From Dipteris shenzhenensis (Eukaryota > Polypodiophyta > Polypodiopsida > Gleicheniales), in the NCBI GenBank assembly GCA_047967505.1, contig CM106538.1: 64,000 bases of DNA. One strand, given 5' to 3'. The translations under genes were made by a program, and so were the position numbers. The notes beneath the pieces were generated by a model. The model searched no databases and was not told the DNA's origin. It saw only the letters and a list, made by a program, of their open reading frames with translations. Shown piece after piece: positions 49,890 to 61,695 of this stretch. Every line of letters begins with the position of its first letter. The stretch's first letter is position 1.

Positions 49890-50410
49890 AGCATTTTTTA
49901 AAGCTCTTAAGATCTCTTGTGGGAATGGTTTTTGTGTTTTTGTTTGTTAGAGTTCATAGGATCTCTTCTTGGATTTTTTGTGTGTTTTTGTTTGTTAGAG
50001 TTCATAGAATCTCTTCTTGGATTTTTTTTTTTTTTTTTGTTAGAGTTCTTAGGATCTCTTTTTTGAGTTCTTAAGATCTCTTGTGTAAATTGTTTTTATG
50101 TTTTTTGTTTATTAGAGTTCTTAGGATATCTTATGTAAATTGTTTTTGTGCTTTTGTTTGTTAGAGTCCTTAGGATCTCTTGTTTTTTATTTCTTCAAAT
50201 CTCTTATGTAAATTGCTTTTGTGTTTTTGTGTAAGAGTCCTTAGGATCTCTTGTTTTTTATTTCTTAAGATCTCTTATGTAAATTGTGTTTGTGCTTTTG
50301 TTTGTTAAATTTCTTAGAACTCTTGTGTAAATTATTTTTGTGTTTTTATTTGTTAGAGTTCTTAGGATCTTTTGTTTGAGATCTTCATCTCTTGTGTAGA
50401 TTGTAAATTG
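49890..50410. repeat. Minisatellite inside the hAT-like element
   Basis: About nine irregular units of 45-65 bp containing ttgttagagttcttaggatc, tct and tgtgtaaattg(t)ttttg. A 16-T run lies at about 50022-50037. Confidence 0.85.
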
Positions 50411-50836
50411 TGTATTTATTTATATTAGTTTAAGTTATTTGTGTGAAATGTAATTGTTTGTGTTCTCTCTTTAGTGAAAAAATATATAAGCAAATTGTTT
50501 GGGTTGTAAGTGTAATTCTCTTATGTGAATAGATACTAGTTTATTTCTTATGTGAAAAAAGTTTACGTGAATGAATTTTGTGAAATAAAGTTATTTCTTA
50601 TGTGAGTAAATTAACATTTATTCTTATGTAAATAATGTTTTTATAAATAAATTCTATGAAATAAAGTTATAAACCATTAATGTCGATAACTTGGTAGTGC
50701 ATCATTTGTATAAGTCTATAGTAAATGCCTTAGTAAATATATTACTAAATAAATACCATAGTAATTATAATATAAAATATATCAATATAAATTCAAATAT
50801 TTTGTTAAAGTAAAATAACTTCACTGAATAGATCAT

Positions 50837-50980
50837 AAAAAGTTACACACTTTTTCCTTTTGCATCTCCTTGATCCGAGTTGTAGATCACATGTTATGTC
50901 CATGGAGATCCCCATGGCCATAACTTGAGATCCGTAGCTCGGATTGAGGAGCTCTCAAAAGGGAAAGTGTGTGGCTTTTT
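50837..50980. ncRNA. 144-bp foldback, possible small-RNA hairpin precursor
   Basis: Arms 50837-50905 and 50912-50980 are inverted repeats of about 69 bp with about 15 differences, many of which would be G:U pairs in RNA, and a loop of about 6 nt (agatcc) between two CCATGG words. Size and pairing resemble MITE-derived microRNA or siRNA precursors. Transcription is not shown by the sequence. Confidence 0.45.
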
Positions 50981-51160
50981 ATTATTTATTCAATTGCCCA
51001 ATATATGATCCAAAAATATTTACTTAATGTATTCATACGAATAAGTCATTCGTATGAATAAATTAGGAAAAATCATTGGATTCGTTTTAAATCAGGAAAA
51101 TCGCGATTTTTCACATTTTTTCGAATTAAAAAAAAATTCGAGCGAATTTATGCAACCTAG

Positions 51161-51168
51161 CTACATCA
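51161..51168. repeat. Right 8-bp target-site duplication CTACATCA
   Basis: Partner of 49544-49551. Confidence 0.8.
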
Positions 51169-51539
51169 TCTATAACCTATCAGCTCAACCTCCTTGACTC
51201 AATTGACACTCAAAGGCCACATCATCACTCAAGTGGCTCAATGCCACATGATCAAGGCCAAGTCATCAAATGGTGAGAATGTTATCGAATGGTGACCTGA
51301 TTCCCATTTCATCACATCTATTTTGGCGATACCTAGCTTAGTGATATTGACCTTTGATTTAGATAGCTATTTCATAATTGGAGTTCACCCCCATATTATC
51401 AACACTAATTTGGATCTAGCTCTTAGGTCTTCTTATCCTCCACTTCCATACCTAAATCATTGTGGTACTCATGAGGGAGCCACCACCATCGCAACTTGCA
51501 ATGTGCCCTTTACTAAAATTTTCCCCCAATAAAAGTACA

Positions 51540-51600
51540 TTATGCATGTGCATGCGCGTTTGCATGTGCGTGTGCATGTGTGTTCACATGCACGTGCATG

Positions 51601-51633
<33 letters not shown>

Positions 51634-51716
51634 GCGTGTGCGTGTGCGTGTGCGTGTGCGTGTGCGTGTGCATGTGTGTGTGCATGTGCATGTGCGTGTG
51701 CGTGTGTGTGTGCATG
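51540..51716. repeat. (GTGTGC)n alternating purine-pyrimidine tract
   Basis: About 175 bp of nearly unbroken R-Y alternation (tgtgcgtgtgcatgtg...). Such DNA can adopt Z-form. All six frames are open (Val-Arg, Cys-Val, His-Ala) as an artefact. Confidence 0.95.
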
Positions 51717-51721
51717 GCCGT

Positions 51722-51898
51722 TGTTAGTCCAAGAGTCTAGACTCCAAGGGTGGTGGTCCAAGTACCCATGGTAGTCTAAGAGTCCAAGGGTGGTAATCCA
51801 AGAGCGTGTGGGTTGTTCATGAGTTTGTAAAAGTCCAAGAGTCCAAGGGTGGTAATCTAAGAGGTAGTCAGAGTCCAAGAGTCCAAAGGGTGGCTTGT
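51722..51898. repeat. gtccaagagtccaagggtgg repeats
   Basis: Four to five irregular copies of a 25-45-bp unit directly after the GTGTGC tract. Confidence 0.8.
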
Positions 51899-51899
51899 G

Positions 51900-52690
51900 G
51901 CAACATTTTCTAAGGCCTTCTCCTACAAGTTGCCACACAGGAAAACCTATATGTGGTTAATAGATAAAAGATATAGGTCTTTCTTCCCCACATTCGATGC
52001 CATCTATATTAAATCTCATGGAGGTAATTCAGCCTACCTTCATGACTTGGATGACAAGCTTTGACTATTCTTCTCATGGCTATAACTTGAATCTATACCC
52101 CTCTCCCATAGCCCTCCTCCTAGCATTTTTTGGCATTTTATTGTGTAGTGACGAAAATATTTGTGCTACTTTTTGTTTTTCTAGTCTAAGAAGATTTAGA
52201 ATGCCACCATTGTTCACCCTTGATCAAACAAGGAGATTACAATAAATGCTTTAAGTAGTCATCTAGAATCAATTTTAAATAAAGTATCCAAATCGTAACC
52301 AAATGCCTAAGCCTTGCACATGCAAAAAAGCAAATAAAAAAAGGCCCATAGCTTCACAAGTTTGCATACAAAATTTGCATGGAAAGCTAAAAATTTAAAC
52401 ACATGCAAAGATTTGGTGATGAGCCTTTAGCTTTATATGAGCTTAAAGATAAGTAGGAGTCTTCCTCAAACAATCAATATCTCTTTGTCTCAATCTTTGT
52501 GTCCCCCTCACATTATCATATTAATATAATACACATAATATGTATTGTAATGATTAGATCCTTAACCGTGCTTTTTGTAAGTGGGGATATTTTACACATG
52601 CAATTTGACTACCTCCTCATCTTGATCATCGTTTCTTGACTTTGAATTTTAGTTTAAAAGACACTCTACAAGTGCGAGAGTAATGCTTAT

Positions 52691-52739
<49 letters not shown>

Positions 52740-53595
52740 ATGCACATGCACAAGTGTGCATCCATGTGTGCTTGCACACATGCATCCACATGAGTGAGCA
52801 GGGAATGTGGGTGCATATAGGTGTGCACAAAAGGGGCTAGGTCAGATGGTGGAGGCAGAGTCCTCAATTCAATATGGCTATCTACATTCCCCATTGGACA
52901 ATGGGTACATAACCAAGCGATAAAAAAATTGATAACCATTCACGTTTTATGAATATTAGGGCTGCATGTGTAGATATATCTTATTTGCTATGAATGTAAA
53001 GCTATATCTTTGTATGGAAAGATTGTCATCAAATGCGTGTCCGGTCTTAATCATGCTTTTCTCTTGGAATATGGCCAATACTTTGAAACCATCATATCGA
53101 ATCTATCACTCTCAAGACCTTTATGGTATGCCCATTGATAGATATAGGTTCATATTGTCTCACGTCAAATCTTGTGTGTTCAATTTATCATTTTCATAGA
53201 GTCTTAGGTAAGCACACGCATTGAGGGCTATAGTACTTGCATCAAAGTAATGTTCTTTATCCTTATATTTGGCCTTTTGACAATAATAATTCTTTAATTG
53301 GCCTTCTCCTGTCATGCACCCAAGACGTGAGGTTCATCGGCAGTTGCCATATCTCAAACATAAGATGCGCGATCTCCCATACCTTTGAGAATATCTCATA
53401 TCATCTTCAAATCGAAGATGTTCTTGCAAACAAAAGATTGGCAAATGCACGATTGTGCTAGGAGCATGAAAAGACCCAAGCATGGTGAAGGGACGCCACT
53501 CAGTTTGTGATTCAAGCTCATGAAGATTTGAAGGGGTGGTTGATATGGGGAAGGTAGAATGTGAGATGTTGGGCTAGCACTTTTTGATGCAAGGG

Positions 53596-53639
<44 letters not shown>

Positions 53640-55120
53640 AACTTGTATGCTTGTGTAGTAATGCTGCACATTGAAGCATGAGATGAGGATTAGATTGATA
53701 CAAAGCTCCACCCCTCCCTTGTTACCAACTAATGACCACCCTTCATAGCAAAAGGCATGCACACACACCCCATGTGTGCAGGTGTGCCCCCCTGTGCGTG
53801 CAGGTGTGCTCATGCATTGCCACGTACCCATTGAGTATGCATTGGCAACAACTGGGAGGTGTGTAAGAGAGCATTTCCACGCTCTGAATATGGAGAAGCT
53901 ATGTCCATGGGACTTCGTTGTGCCGCTATTTCCATGGGACTTCGTTGTTGTAGTATTCCCATGCTCGGTTCCTGGCACTATTCCCACGCTTGGGTTCCAT
54001 GGAATTAAGATGGGTACTCTTAAAGGGGAGGAAGGGGCGCTAAAGTTAGCGGTTGAAGTCTAATGCGATCTGTGCGAGGCCCACGCAAAGCAAGCGTATC
54101 CAAAATCTGGAAAAGAGTGTTATGTTTTGGCGACTTCCTACGGTTCCCCAGTGCCCACTATCTTTCTGCCCCTCATCAGTACGCTGTTCGCCACACCCAC
54201 GCATCGCTTTGATAAGACAGATCTTTCTGCCGCACCTCAGGACACCGTCGCCCCTGTGAATCCTTCCTTTTGCCCATTCCATCTTAGCCTATATCTGATG
54301 AGTACTGGCTTGAATTGGATAATTGTGTTCTCCCAAAACGGCATCCTCCAACACATTTTTCTGCCCATCTCTGTCGCCTCCACTATTCACGTGATTCACA
54401 GAATCCCTAGTGGAATGGCTTTTCCCCGCATTCCCTACGCATGCGCCCTCCTCCCCTTTTCACCCACCTATCGTGAAACTCCAATTCGTATTGACAGTAA
54501 CGCTTATGGGAATCGTAGGACATCTAGTACACAATATATTCCAACAACCAGCCGTGTACTTTAAATCATGTCTTCAAGCTGTTATGAGTGTAATCATGTG
54601 TGTGCCTTAAGTAATCTCCTCGATTTAACTTTTGCACATAAGTACAAATAAGTATTTCAAAAAGTACACACAGCTAGAGCTCTACAAGAACCTAGTAGTG
54701 TAGCCACTATGGACCAAACTTGCACTCAAAAGGCATTCTAGATGACGATGAATATTGTCATATCATTGCATTGGGTATGCCATTAGCCATTACTTTCTCG
54801 TTATCGTGCACACAAACTTTCATCGACAATTCCTTCTACTTCTTTGTACATGAACGTATATACATGGTCCAAGCTTGTGGTCACTTATGCTCCCTTGACA
54901 AGTTCGTGCGTGCTTTCTTAGTAAGAATCCCCCTCAAAAGCAAAGAAGACAATAAGGCATGGGGGTCCACACTACCTTCATCTTTTAAAAGGGGGCAACT
55001 AAAAAATGTTAAAAAATATGTGGCAAAATATTCAAAATTAGTGAAAGCCATCAGCCCCACACATCAAATGGCCCATTCAATTGCAATATCACTACCTAGA
55101 AGGTAATGCTAAAAAGCGAT
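51900..55120. other. No gene recognised
   Basis: (CT)n at 52694-52736 and (GA)n at 53601-53638; a duplicated ccatgggacttcgttgt phrase at 53907 and 53933. The plus-strand ORFs 54127-54564 (145 codons) and 54720-55106 (128 codons) have balanced composition but no motif I can name, no supporting splice structure and no homologous neighbours. Confidence 0.5.
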
Positions 55121-55124
55121 GTCC

Positions 55125-55343
55125 AAATGTATATGGTTCAAACAATCACCTCCAAAGGTCATAAATCAACTCTATATGTGTATGTGTGGGGTGGTGGGAG
55201 GGGAGGGGAGGGGGGGGGGACATGCACAATGCACAAATGTATATGGTTCAAACAATCACCTCCAAAGGTCATAAATCAACTCTATATGTGTATGTGTGGG
55301 GTGGTGGGAGGGGAGGGGAGGGGGGGGACATGCACAATGCACA
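55125..55343. repeat. Two-copy tandem repeat, 110-bp period
   Basis: aaatgtatatggttcaaaca at 55125 and 55235; the copies differ only by two G residues in the terminal G-rich run. Confidence 0.95.
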
Positions 55344-55344
55344 C

Positions 55345-55755
55345 GCATATGCATTGTACATATACACATGGATGGTAGTCAATTCATAAACATGTAACAT
55401 AGTAGGTTAGGTAATGGTACGAGATACTTAATTGCGGGAGTTTTAAGCCATATATAGGGATGGAGACATTGAAATCATGTGTATTTAATGTCATTAGCTT
55501 ATGTGCATGTACAGAGGGGACCTTTTAATTTAAAATCCAGCATTGTACATATGTACATGGACATTTACATCCATGCCCATGGCAGTCAATTTATAAACAT
55601 GTAACATGGTAGGTTAGTTAATGGTAGGAGATTTTTTAATTGAGGGAGTTGTAAGCTATATATAATAGTGGTGAGATTGACATAATGCTTATTTAATGTC
55701 ATTAGCCTATGTACATGTATAGAGGAGACCTTTTAATTTAAAATCCAAGCATATA
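55345..55755. repeat. Diverged two-copy repeat, about 215-bp period
   Basis: Both copies contain ataaacatgtaacat.gtagg, tatttaatgtcattagc and accttttaatttaaaatcca. Confidence 0.85.
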
Positions 55756-56245
55756 TACGTACATTAAAAAATGAAAGTTTTCAAATTGGGGGTGTTTTAA
55801 ATGGGTAAGTGCTCACACATGTTATATGGGCTCTTAATTCATGAGTGAGCTTTATTGAGTAAACAACCTAGGCATGCATGCATGCTGTGGGCAGACATGC
55901 TGCACGCATTTGCACCCACATAGGTGTGCATGCAGACAAGCCTATCGCATTATGAGATACTTTATCATTTCATAATACCTCTTGAATATGTCATGTATAA
56001 ATAGACATGTGAGAACATTCTTAATTTCCATGATTTGAATGGCATGTTCACTATTTTATATTGTAGCACAATATACATAAACTTGTCCTTTATTAAGCAT
56101 ATGAATCTTTAAAGAAGCTACACACAAGAAATCATAACACAGAACCAAAAGCACTTAGTTTTAAGAAAAAATGATATAACACAACTGGGTTGATGATGAT
56201 ATGCATGCATGTTAGGCCTAGGTGTGTGTGTGTGTGTGTGTGTTT

Positions 56246-56806
56246 AGATTGAAAAGTCCCATCAATAATTGAGCCATACAATTAATTCCATCAATTGGAT
56301 AAAAAGTTAAAAAAGGAAAACATGTAAGAAAAAAGTCTGAAGAGTCTAAGTTGAAAAATGCAACAACTAGAGTTTGTAAAAATTTTAACCAAAATTGAGA
56401 ATTTTTAATAATATTGAGTTTAACAAACACAATTTTGAAAAAAGATGTTGAATTTTCAAGCAGTCCAGGTTCCGATGTTGGGGTACACTTACTTGCCACC
56501 ATCCAAACAAACTAGGTGTTATTAGAACATCATAGTTATGTTTGGGTAGACAGGTAATGCATGTTTTCCCCAACTTCTTATTGCTTTACCTAGGAATATA
56601 GACAACCATATGGATTCTTATCTTAGATATTTTATTAAAAAAAGAAGTTTAAGTACAAGTGGAGTAAGGAGCGAATAAGTGCATGGGTTGAGAATGGATT
56701 AAAGGAGGTATGGGAGGATTAGTAGGCTTGGTGTGTGGGGTGGTTAAAAAGAGAGTGCAAACTTCATAGGGGGTACATAAAAGAATAATTCATAACTGGG
56801 GAAGTA

Positions 56807-56843
<37 letters not shown>

Positions 56844-58850
56844 AAATGTGTGAGATACATTTACTAATCAAAATTTTGTATGTGTGTGTGTGTGTGTCCC
56901 ACCCCTAACCCAGAGGGTAAGACCACGGGTGGGGAGTAAGCCCACCATGTGGAACATACTCCCCACCTTCTGATAATAAGTGAATAAAAGTGGATCTATA
57001 TGATAAGTGTCAAAATAAAAAAATGATACCAATAGTAAATGCGTAAACCACTTCTTCAAAATAGATATAAAAGCTAGTAAAAAACAATGTGGCTCACAAA
57101 ATGAGTAAGCATTATCCATGCTAAAGAATTATCAAATGGATGTAAATTAACTGTATGCTGACCAAAGGCTAGTTGGAAAATCAAAGTGTTTGCTAAGATT
57201 AAAAAGTCCCATCAATAATTGAGCCATACAATTAATTCCATCAATTGGATAAAAAGAAAGAAAAGGAAAACATATAAGGAAAAAAGTTTGAGACGTCTAA
57301 GTTGAAAAATGTAACAAGTAAAGTTTGAAAAAATTTCGATCAAAATTGAGAATTTTTAATAATATTGAGTTTGACAAACAAAATATTTAAAAAATATGTT
57401 GGATCCTCAGGCAGTCCAAGTTCCAAGGTTAGAGTCCACTTACCTGCCACCATCCAAACGAACTAGGTGTTAGAACATCATAGTTACATTTGCGTAGATA
57501 GGTAATGCATGTTTTCCCTAGCCTGTCATCACTTTACCTAGGAATATAGACAACCATATGGATTCTTAGACAATTTAAAAACACTTTTAAGTCACAAGTG
57601 AAGTTTAAGACACAATTGGAGTAAGGAGTGAATGAGTGCATGGGTTGAGAAGGGATTAGAGGAGTATGGAAGGATTAGTGGGCTTGGTGTGTGGGGTGGT
57701 TAAAAAGAGAATGTAAATTTCACATGGGGGTACGTAAAATATAGTTGGGAAAGTATGCATGTGTGTGTGTGCGCGCATGTGTGTGTGTGTGTGTATGTGT
57801 GTGTGTGTGTGTGGATTAAAAATTCCCATCAATAATTGAGCCATACAATTAATTCCATCAATTGGATAAAAAGTAAAAACAAAAAAACATATAAGGAAAA
57901 ATTGTTTGAGACACCTAGGTTGAAAAATGCAACAACTAGAGTTTGCAAAAGTTTTGACAAAAATTAAGAATTTTGAATAATATTGAGTTTGACAAACATA
58001 ATATTGAAAAAATATGTTGAATCCTCATGCAAACCGGGTTCCAAAGTCGGGGTCCACTTACCTACCATCATCCAAACGAATTAGGTGTTAGAACATCATA
58101 GGTACGTTTGGGCAAACAAGTAATGCCTATTTTCCCTAGCTTGTTATCGCTTTACCTAAGAATAGGACCCTCCACTCGATAGAAAATGGCTATTAGCAAT
58201 TGATTAGTCGGCGCACATAGAAAGAGCATGAAATAAACAAAAGACTAGCATATGTACACCTGCCCATGAGTTAAATTGGCATGCTTCGAATTCTAGAAGC
58301 TTTTGGCTTCATGAATCTTCCAACTGCCTTTTAGTCATGTATAGTTAGTGAGGGAGAGAGATTAAGGGGAGAGAGAGACCTACCTTCCTCTCTCTGATGC
58401 TGGTCCCTAACTTTGTGCCCCCCTCCAGGCTCGTGGGGAGGTCGGCCGTGGTGAAGGGATGGTGAACGCGGAAGCGCCAATTGATTAATCTAAGATTAAT
58501 TAATTAGAAAATTAATCAAAGTAATACTTAACTTAATTTGATTATGGAAGATGTGAACTAATTAATTAATGTGAAAGAGTCAAGGAGCAATTAGAAGAGT
58601 TTATGGATTCTTTGTTAAACCCAAGAATATAGACAACCATATGGATTCTTAGATAATTAAAAAACGTTAACGTCACAATTGAAGTAAGGAGCGAATGAGT
58701 GCATGGGTTGATAATGGATTAGAGGAGGTATGGGACGATTAGTGGGCTTGGTGTATGGGGTGGCTAAAAAGAGAGTGTAACGGGGAGATTTCATGGGGGT
58801 ACATAAAAGAATAATTCATAGTTGGGGAAGTATACAACATTTACTAATTA
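56246..58850. repeat. Three-copy repeat array (0.6-0.95 kb unit)
   Basis: Units begin at about 56246, 57196 and 57815 with (a)a(a)(a)gtcccatcaataattgag and share gttgaaaaatgcaacaacta, gacaaccatatggattctta and gtaaggagcgaatgagtgca, ending in a TG microsatellite. Unit 1 has about 330 bp extra (56860-57190) and unit 3 is split by about 450 bp at 58160-58620. Part of the unit recurs at 62705-62860. Confidence 0.9.
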
Positions 58851-59475
58851 AAATTGTTTGTTTATCCGTTTGTGTGTGTGTGTGTGTGTGTGCATTCGTC
58901 CTATCAAACAATCTATCCTACTACCCTATTAGACCAATTTCCAATGTTAAAGTAAACTAATTGCAAACATCCACTATTGCCCTTTTTAAAAACACATAGT
59001 GAGAGTAGTCCATTAGTAATCAATCTCTTAATATTGTATAAGTGAGAAAATTCCATATCATACTATTCCTTCTGACAAAGTGTCAAAGTGGGAGTCAATT
59101 TTTATGCTCACATTCATGTCAGTACATTGCAAAAAGTACAACAATACTGATGACTAGTCTCTAATAGAATGTTCAATCTTATCTATCAATACTTGGAGAT
59201 AATCCGTTGTAGAGTATACTTCAAAGTTGCCAACACTGTATCTTCATGCCTTAGACTTTTCAATGCAAACCTAATGGAGAGGTATGCCGACTCACCTGGC
59301 ACCATCACAACCAAATGAAGTTAGAACAATTCATTTAAGTTGTGGAAGCCAGGCTTCAATTCCGGCACATAGTTGTTATGGGTGGTAGCAAGCTAAGGGT
59401 GTCCACTTCCGGACCACTTTCGGGTGAGTGTGACACCCGCTCGAGTGAAAATACAAAGGTTTTGCTTCGGTCTCC
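58850..59475. other. No gene recognised
   Basis: Short (GT)n at 58872-58891; otherwise unremarkable until the palindrome array. The sequence ctaagggtgtccacttccgg at 59394 could be a transposon end but no partner is visible. Confidence 0.4.
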
Positions 59476-60150
59476 AATACCTCGATCGAGGTATTAGCTC
59501 CAATGAAAATCACACACGAGGACAACCGAGCCAAGCCAATACCTCGATCGAGGTACTGGGCTTTTTCACCGGACCGAGCCTTTACCTCGATCGAGGCTTG
59601 CTGGCAAGCCACCTATACATGCCACATCTACCTCGTTCGAGGTATCGTGGCAATCCAGCTCAACCTCGATCGAGGTCAGGTGGCATGTCCAGCATACCTC
59701 GATCGAGGTATGTGCCATCCGACAGGGCAGCCGACAGGGCAGATGACATACCTCGATCGAGGTATGCTGGACCCATGACTTGGCATCCCGCTTCTGCCGA
59801 CATACCTCGATCGAGGTATCGTGGCATGTCAAAACCTCCATCGACGTGGATGTACCGACATGTATGGGCATGTCACAATACCTCGATCGAGGTATCGTGG
59901 CATGCCGATACCTCGATCGAGGTAGATGTACCGAGATGTATGGGCATGTGACAATACCTCGATCGAGGTATCGTGGCATACTGATACCTCGATCGAGGTA
60001 GATGTGCCGAGATGTATGGGCATGTCACGATACCTCGATCGAGGTGTCGTGGCATACATGCAGAATACCTCGATCGAGGTAGCTAAACCCTAATTTTTCT
60101 TATAAAAGGAGAGCGACCCCCCTCATTCCGCATACCTCGATCGAGCTCCT
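59476..60150. repeat. Array of TACCTCGATCGAGGTA palindromes
   Basis: Thirteen perfect CCTCGATCGAGG cores begin within the palindromes at 59476, 59540, 59585, 59663, 59693, 59747, 59802, 59878, 59909, 59954, 59985, 60031 and 60066; variants lie at 59629 (centre GTTC), 59833 and 60133. Centre spacings are 30 and 46 bp in the right half (a 76-bp higher unit, 59852-60050) and 33/33 and 54/54 in the left. Flanks often read tcgtggcat. Open frames across the array (YLDRG, TSIEV, PRSRY) follow from the palindrome on both strands and are not coding. Confidence 0.95.
60085..60107 (+). promoter_or_regulatory. Core promoter: telo-box and TATA
   Basis: AAACCCTAA (60085-60093), a plant telo-box, is followed by TATAAAAGG at 60101. 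This lies between the last full palindrome and a variant palindrome at 60133, close to where transcription would begin. The downstream GC-rich leader and short first exon support a real promoter. Confidence 0.6.
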
Positions 60151-60231
60151 CCTCATCCACCGATTTCCGATTTGTGGGACTTCGACGGAATTGCGCGAGC
60201 GACGGAGAGCCACCAACGGACATCGACGGAG

Positions 60232-60252
60232 ATGGACGGCGGGAGAGTCCAG
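60232..60252 (+). CDS. Putative seven-codon first exon
   Basis: ATG GAC GGC GGG AGA GTC CAG followed by GTAGGG, a plausible donor. It ends a GC-rich leader (60150-60231) of coding-like composition that contrasts with the AT-rich DNA that follows. If real, the intron would contain the 362-bp repeats and the next exon would lie beyond 62 kb, perhaps in the region from 63060. Phase at the donor is 0. This is inference from one start and one donor. Confidence 0.35.
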
Positions 60253-60257
60253 GTAGG

Positions 60258-61695
60258 GTTTTTTTTATGTAGCATTTTCTTTTTGGTAAAATTTGATTAA
60301 ATTTTAGTTTATAAGAAAAATTATAAAAAATTTCTAAATTTCAAATGCATTTTAATGTTTTTCTGAAATTTATGAATTACGACATTTTTTATTTAAAATG
60401 TGAAAATGAAATTTTTTTTAAAAAATAGAGCTATTTTTAGTAAATAAAAAAACGTTCATATTAATAATTATAAAATATTTATAAATTTGAAATGCATTTG
60501 TAAATTTTTTTTAAATTTTTGAATTACGATATTTATAATTTAAAATGTGAAAATTTTAAATTTAAAAAACGTTTAATGAGGCATTTTTTATTCAAAATGT
60601 GAAAATGTTCTATATTTCTGTTTTTTTTATGTAGCATTTTCTTTTTGGTAGAATTTAATTAAATTTTAGTTTATAAGAAAAATTATAAAAAATTTCTAAA
60701 TTTCAAATGCATTTTAATGTTTATCTGAAATTTATGAATTACGACATTTTTTCTTTAAAATGTGAAAATGAAAATTTTTTTTAAAAATAGAGCTATTTTT
60801 AGTAAATAAAAAAACGTTCATATTAATAATTATAAAATATTTATAAATTTGAAATGCATTTGTAAATTTTTTTAAAATTTTTGAATTACGACATTTATAA
60901 TTTAAAATGTGAAAATTTTAAATTTAAAAAATGTTTAATGAGGCATTTTTTATTCAAAATGTGAAAATGTTCTATATTTCTGTTTTTTTTATGTAGCATT
61001 TTCTTTTTGGTAGAATTTAATTAAATTTTAGGTTATAAGAAAAATTATAAAAAATTTCTAAATTTCAAATGCATTTTAATGTTTTTTTGAAATTTATGAA
61101 TTACGACATTTTTATTTAAAATGTGAAAATGAAAATTTTTTTTTAAAATAGAGCTATTTTTAGTAAATAAAAAAACGTTCATATTAATAATTATAAAATA
61201 TTTATAAATTTGAAATGCATTTGTAAATTTTTTTAAAATTTTTGAATTACGACATTTATAGTTTAAAATGTGAAAATTTTAAATTTAAAAAACGTTTAAT
61301 GAGGCATTTTTTATTCAAAATGTGAAAATGTTTTATATTTCTGTTTTTTTTATGTAGCATTTTCTTTTTGGTAGAATTTAATTAAATTTTAGTTTATAAG
61401 AAAAATTATAAAAAATTTCTAAATTTCAAATGCATTTTAATGTTTTTTTGAAATTTATGAATTACGACATTTTTTATTTAAAATATGAAAATGAATTTAT
61501 TTTTTTTAATAGAGCTATTTTTATTAAATAAAAAAACATTCATAGGAATAATTATAAAGTATTTACAAATTTGAAATGCATTTGTAAATTTTTTATTTTT
61601 TTTTTGAATTACGACATTTATAATTTAAAATGTGAAAATTTTAAATTTAAAAAACGTTTAATGAGGCATTTTTTATTCAAAATGTGAAAATGTAA
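60258..61695. repeat. Four tandem 362-bp AT-rich repeats
   Basis: Units start at about 60258, 60620, 60982 and 61343 with gttttttttatgtagcattt. They are highly similar; the fourth is more diverged. Each unit is itself a diverged dimer: aattacgacattt...taaaatgtgaaaat occurs twice per unit. Half-unit-like, more decayed copies continue to about 62100. Confidence 0.95.

Larger units (their letters stand above)
49552..51160. mobile_element. Nonautonomous hAT-like DNA transposon
   Basis: A 1609-bp element bounded by CTACATCA repeats of 8 bp, the duplication length of hAT elements. Ends are CTAAGTAGAAAAATTCG and, reverse complemented, CTAGGTTGCATAAATTCG, giving imperfect terminal inverted repeats of about 18 bp. 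Subterminal ATTCG-rich palindromes occur at both ends (ATATTCGTACGAATAT at 49687-49702 and a 12-bp-arm hairpin ATTCATACGAAT at 51031-51059). There is no transposase; the interior is a TTAGAGTTCTTAGGATCTC minisatellite, AT-rich DNA and a long foldback. It is inserted next to the copia RT remnant. Confidence 0.75.

Noticed and set aside
51462-51938. ORFs of 61-132 codons in the GTGTGC tract
   Set aside because: Pure microsatellite frames (Val-Arg, His-Ala, Cys-Val).
54127-55106. Plus-strand ORFs of 145 and 128 codons
   Set aside because: Balanced composition but no motif, no paralogue in the window and no gene-like context, so not called as genes.
59424-60059. Long ORFs on both strands across the palindrome array (up to 175 codons)
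   Set aside because: The palindrome encodes YLDRG, TSIEV or PRSRY on either strand by symmetry; frames are open because the repeat lacks stops.
59476-60150. CRISPR-like appearance of the palindrome array
   Set aside because: Repeats are only 16-20 bp, spacers share sequence and vary in length in related blocks, and the DNA is a plant nuclear sequence with no cas genes.
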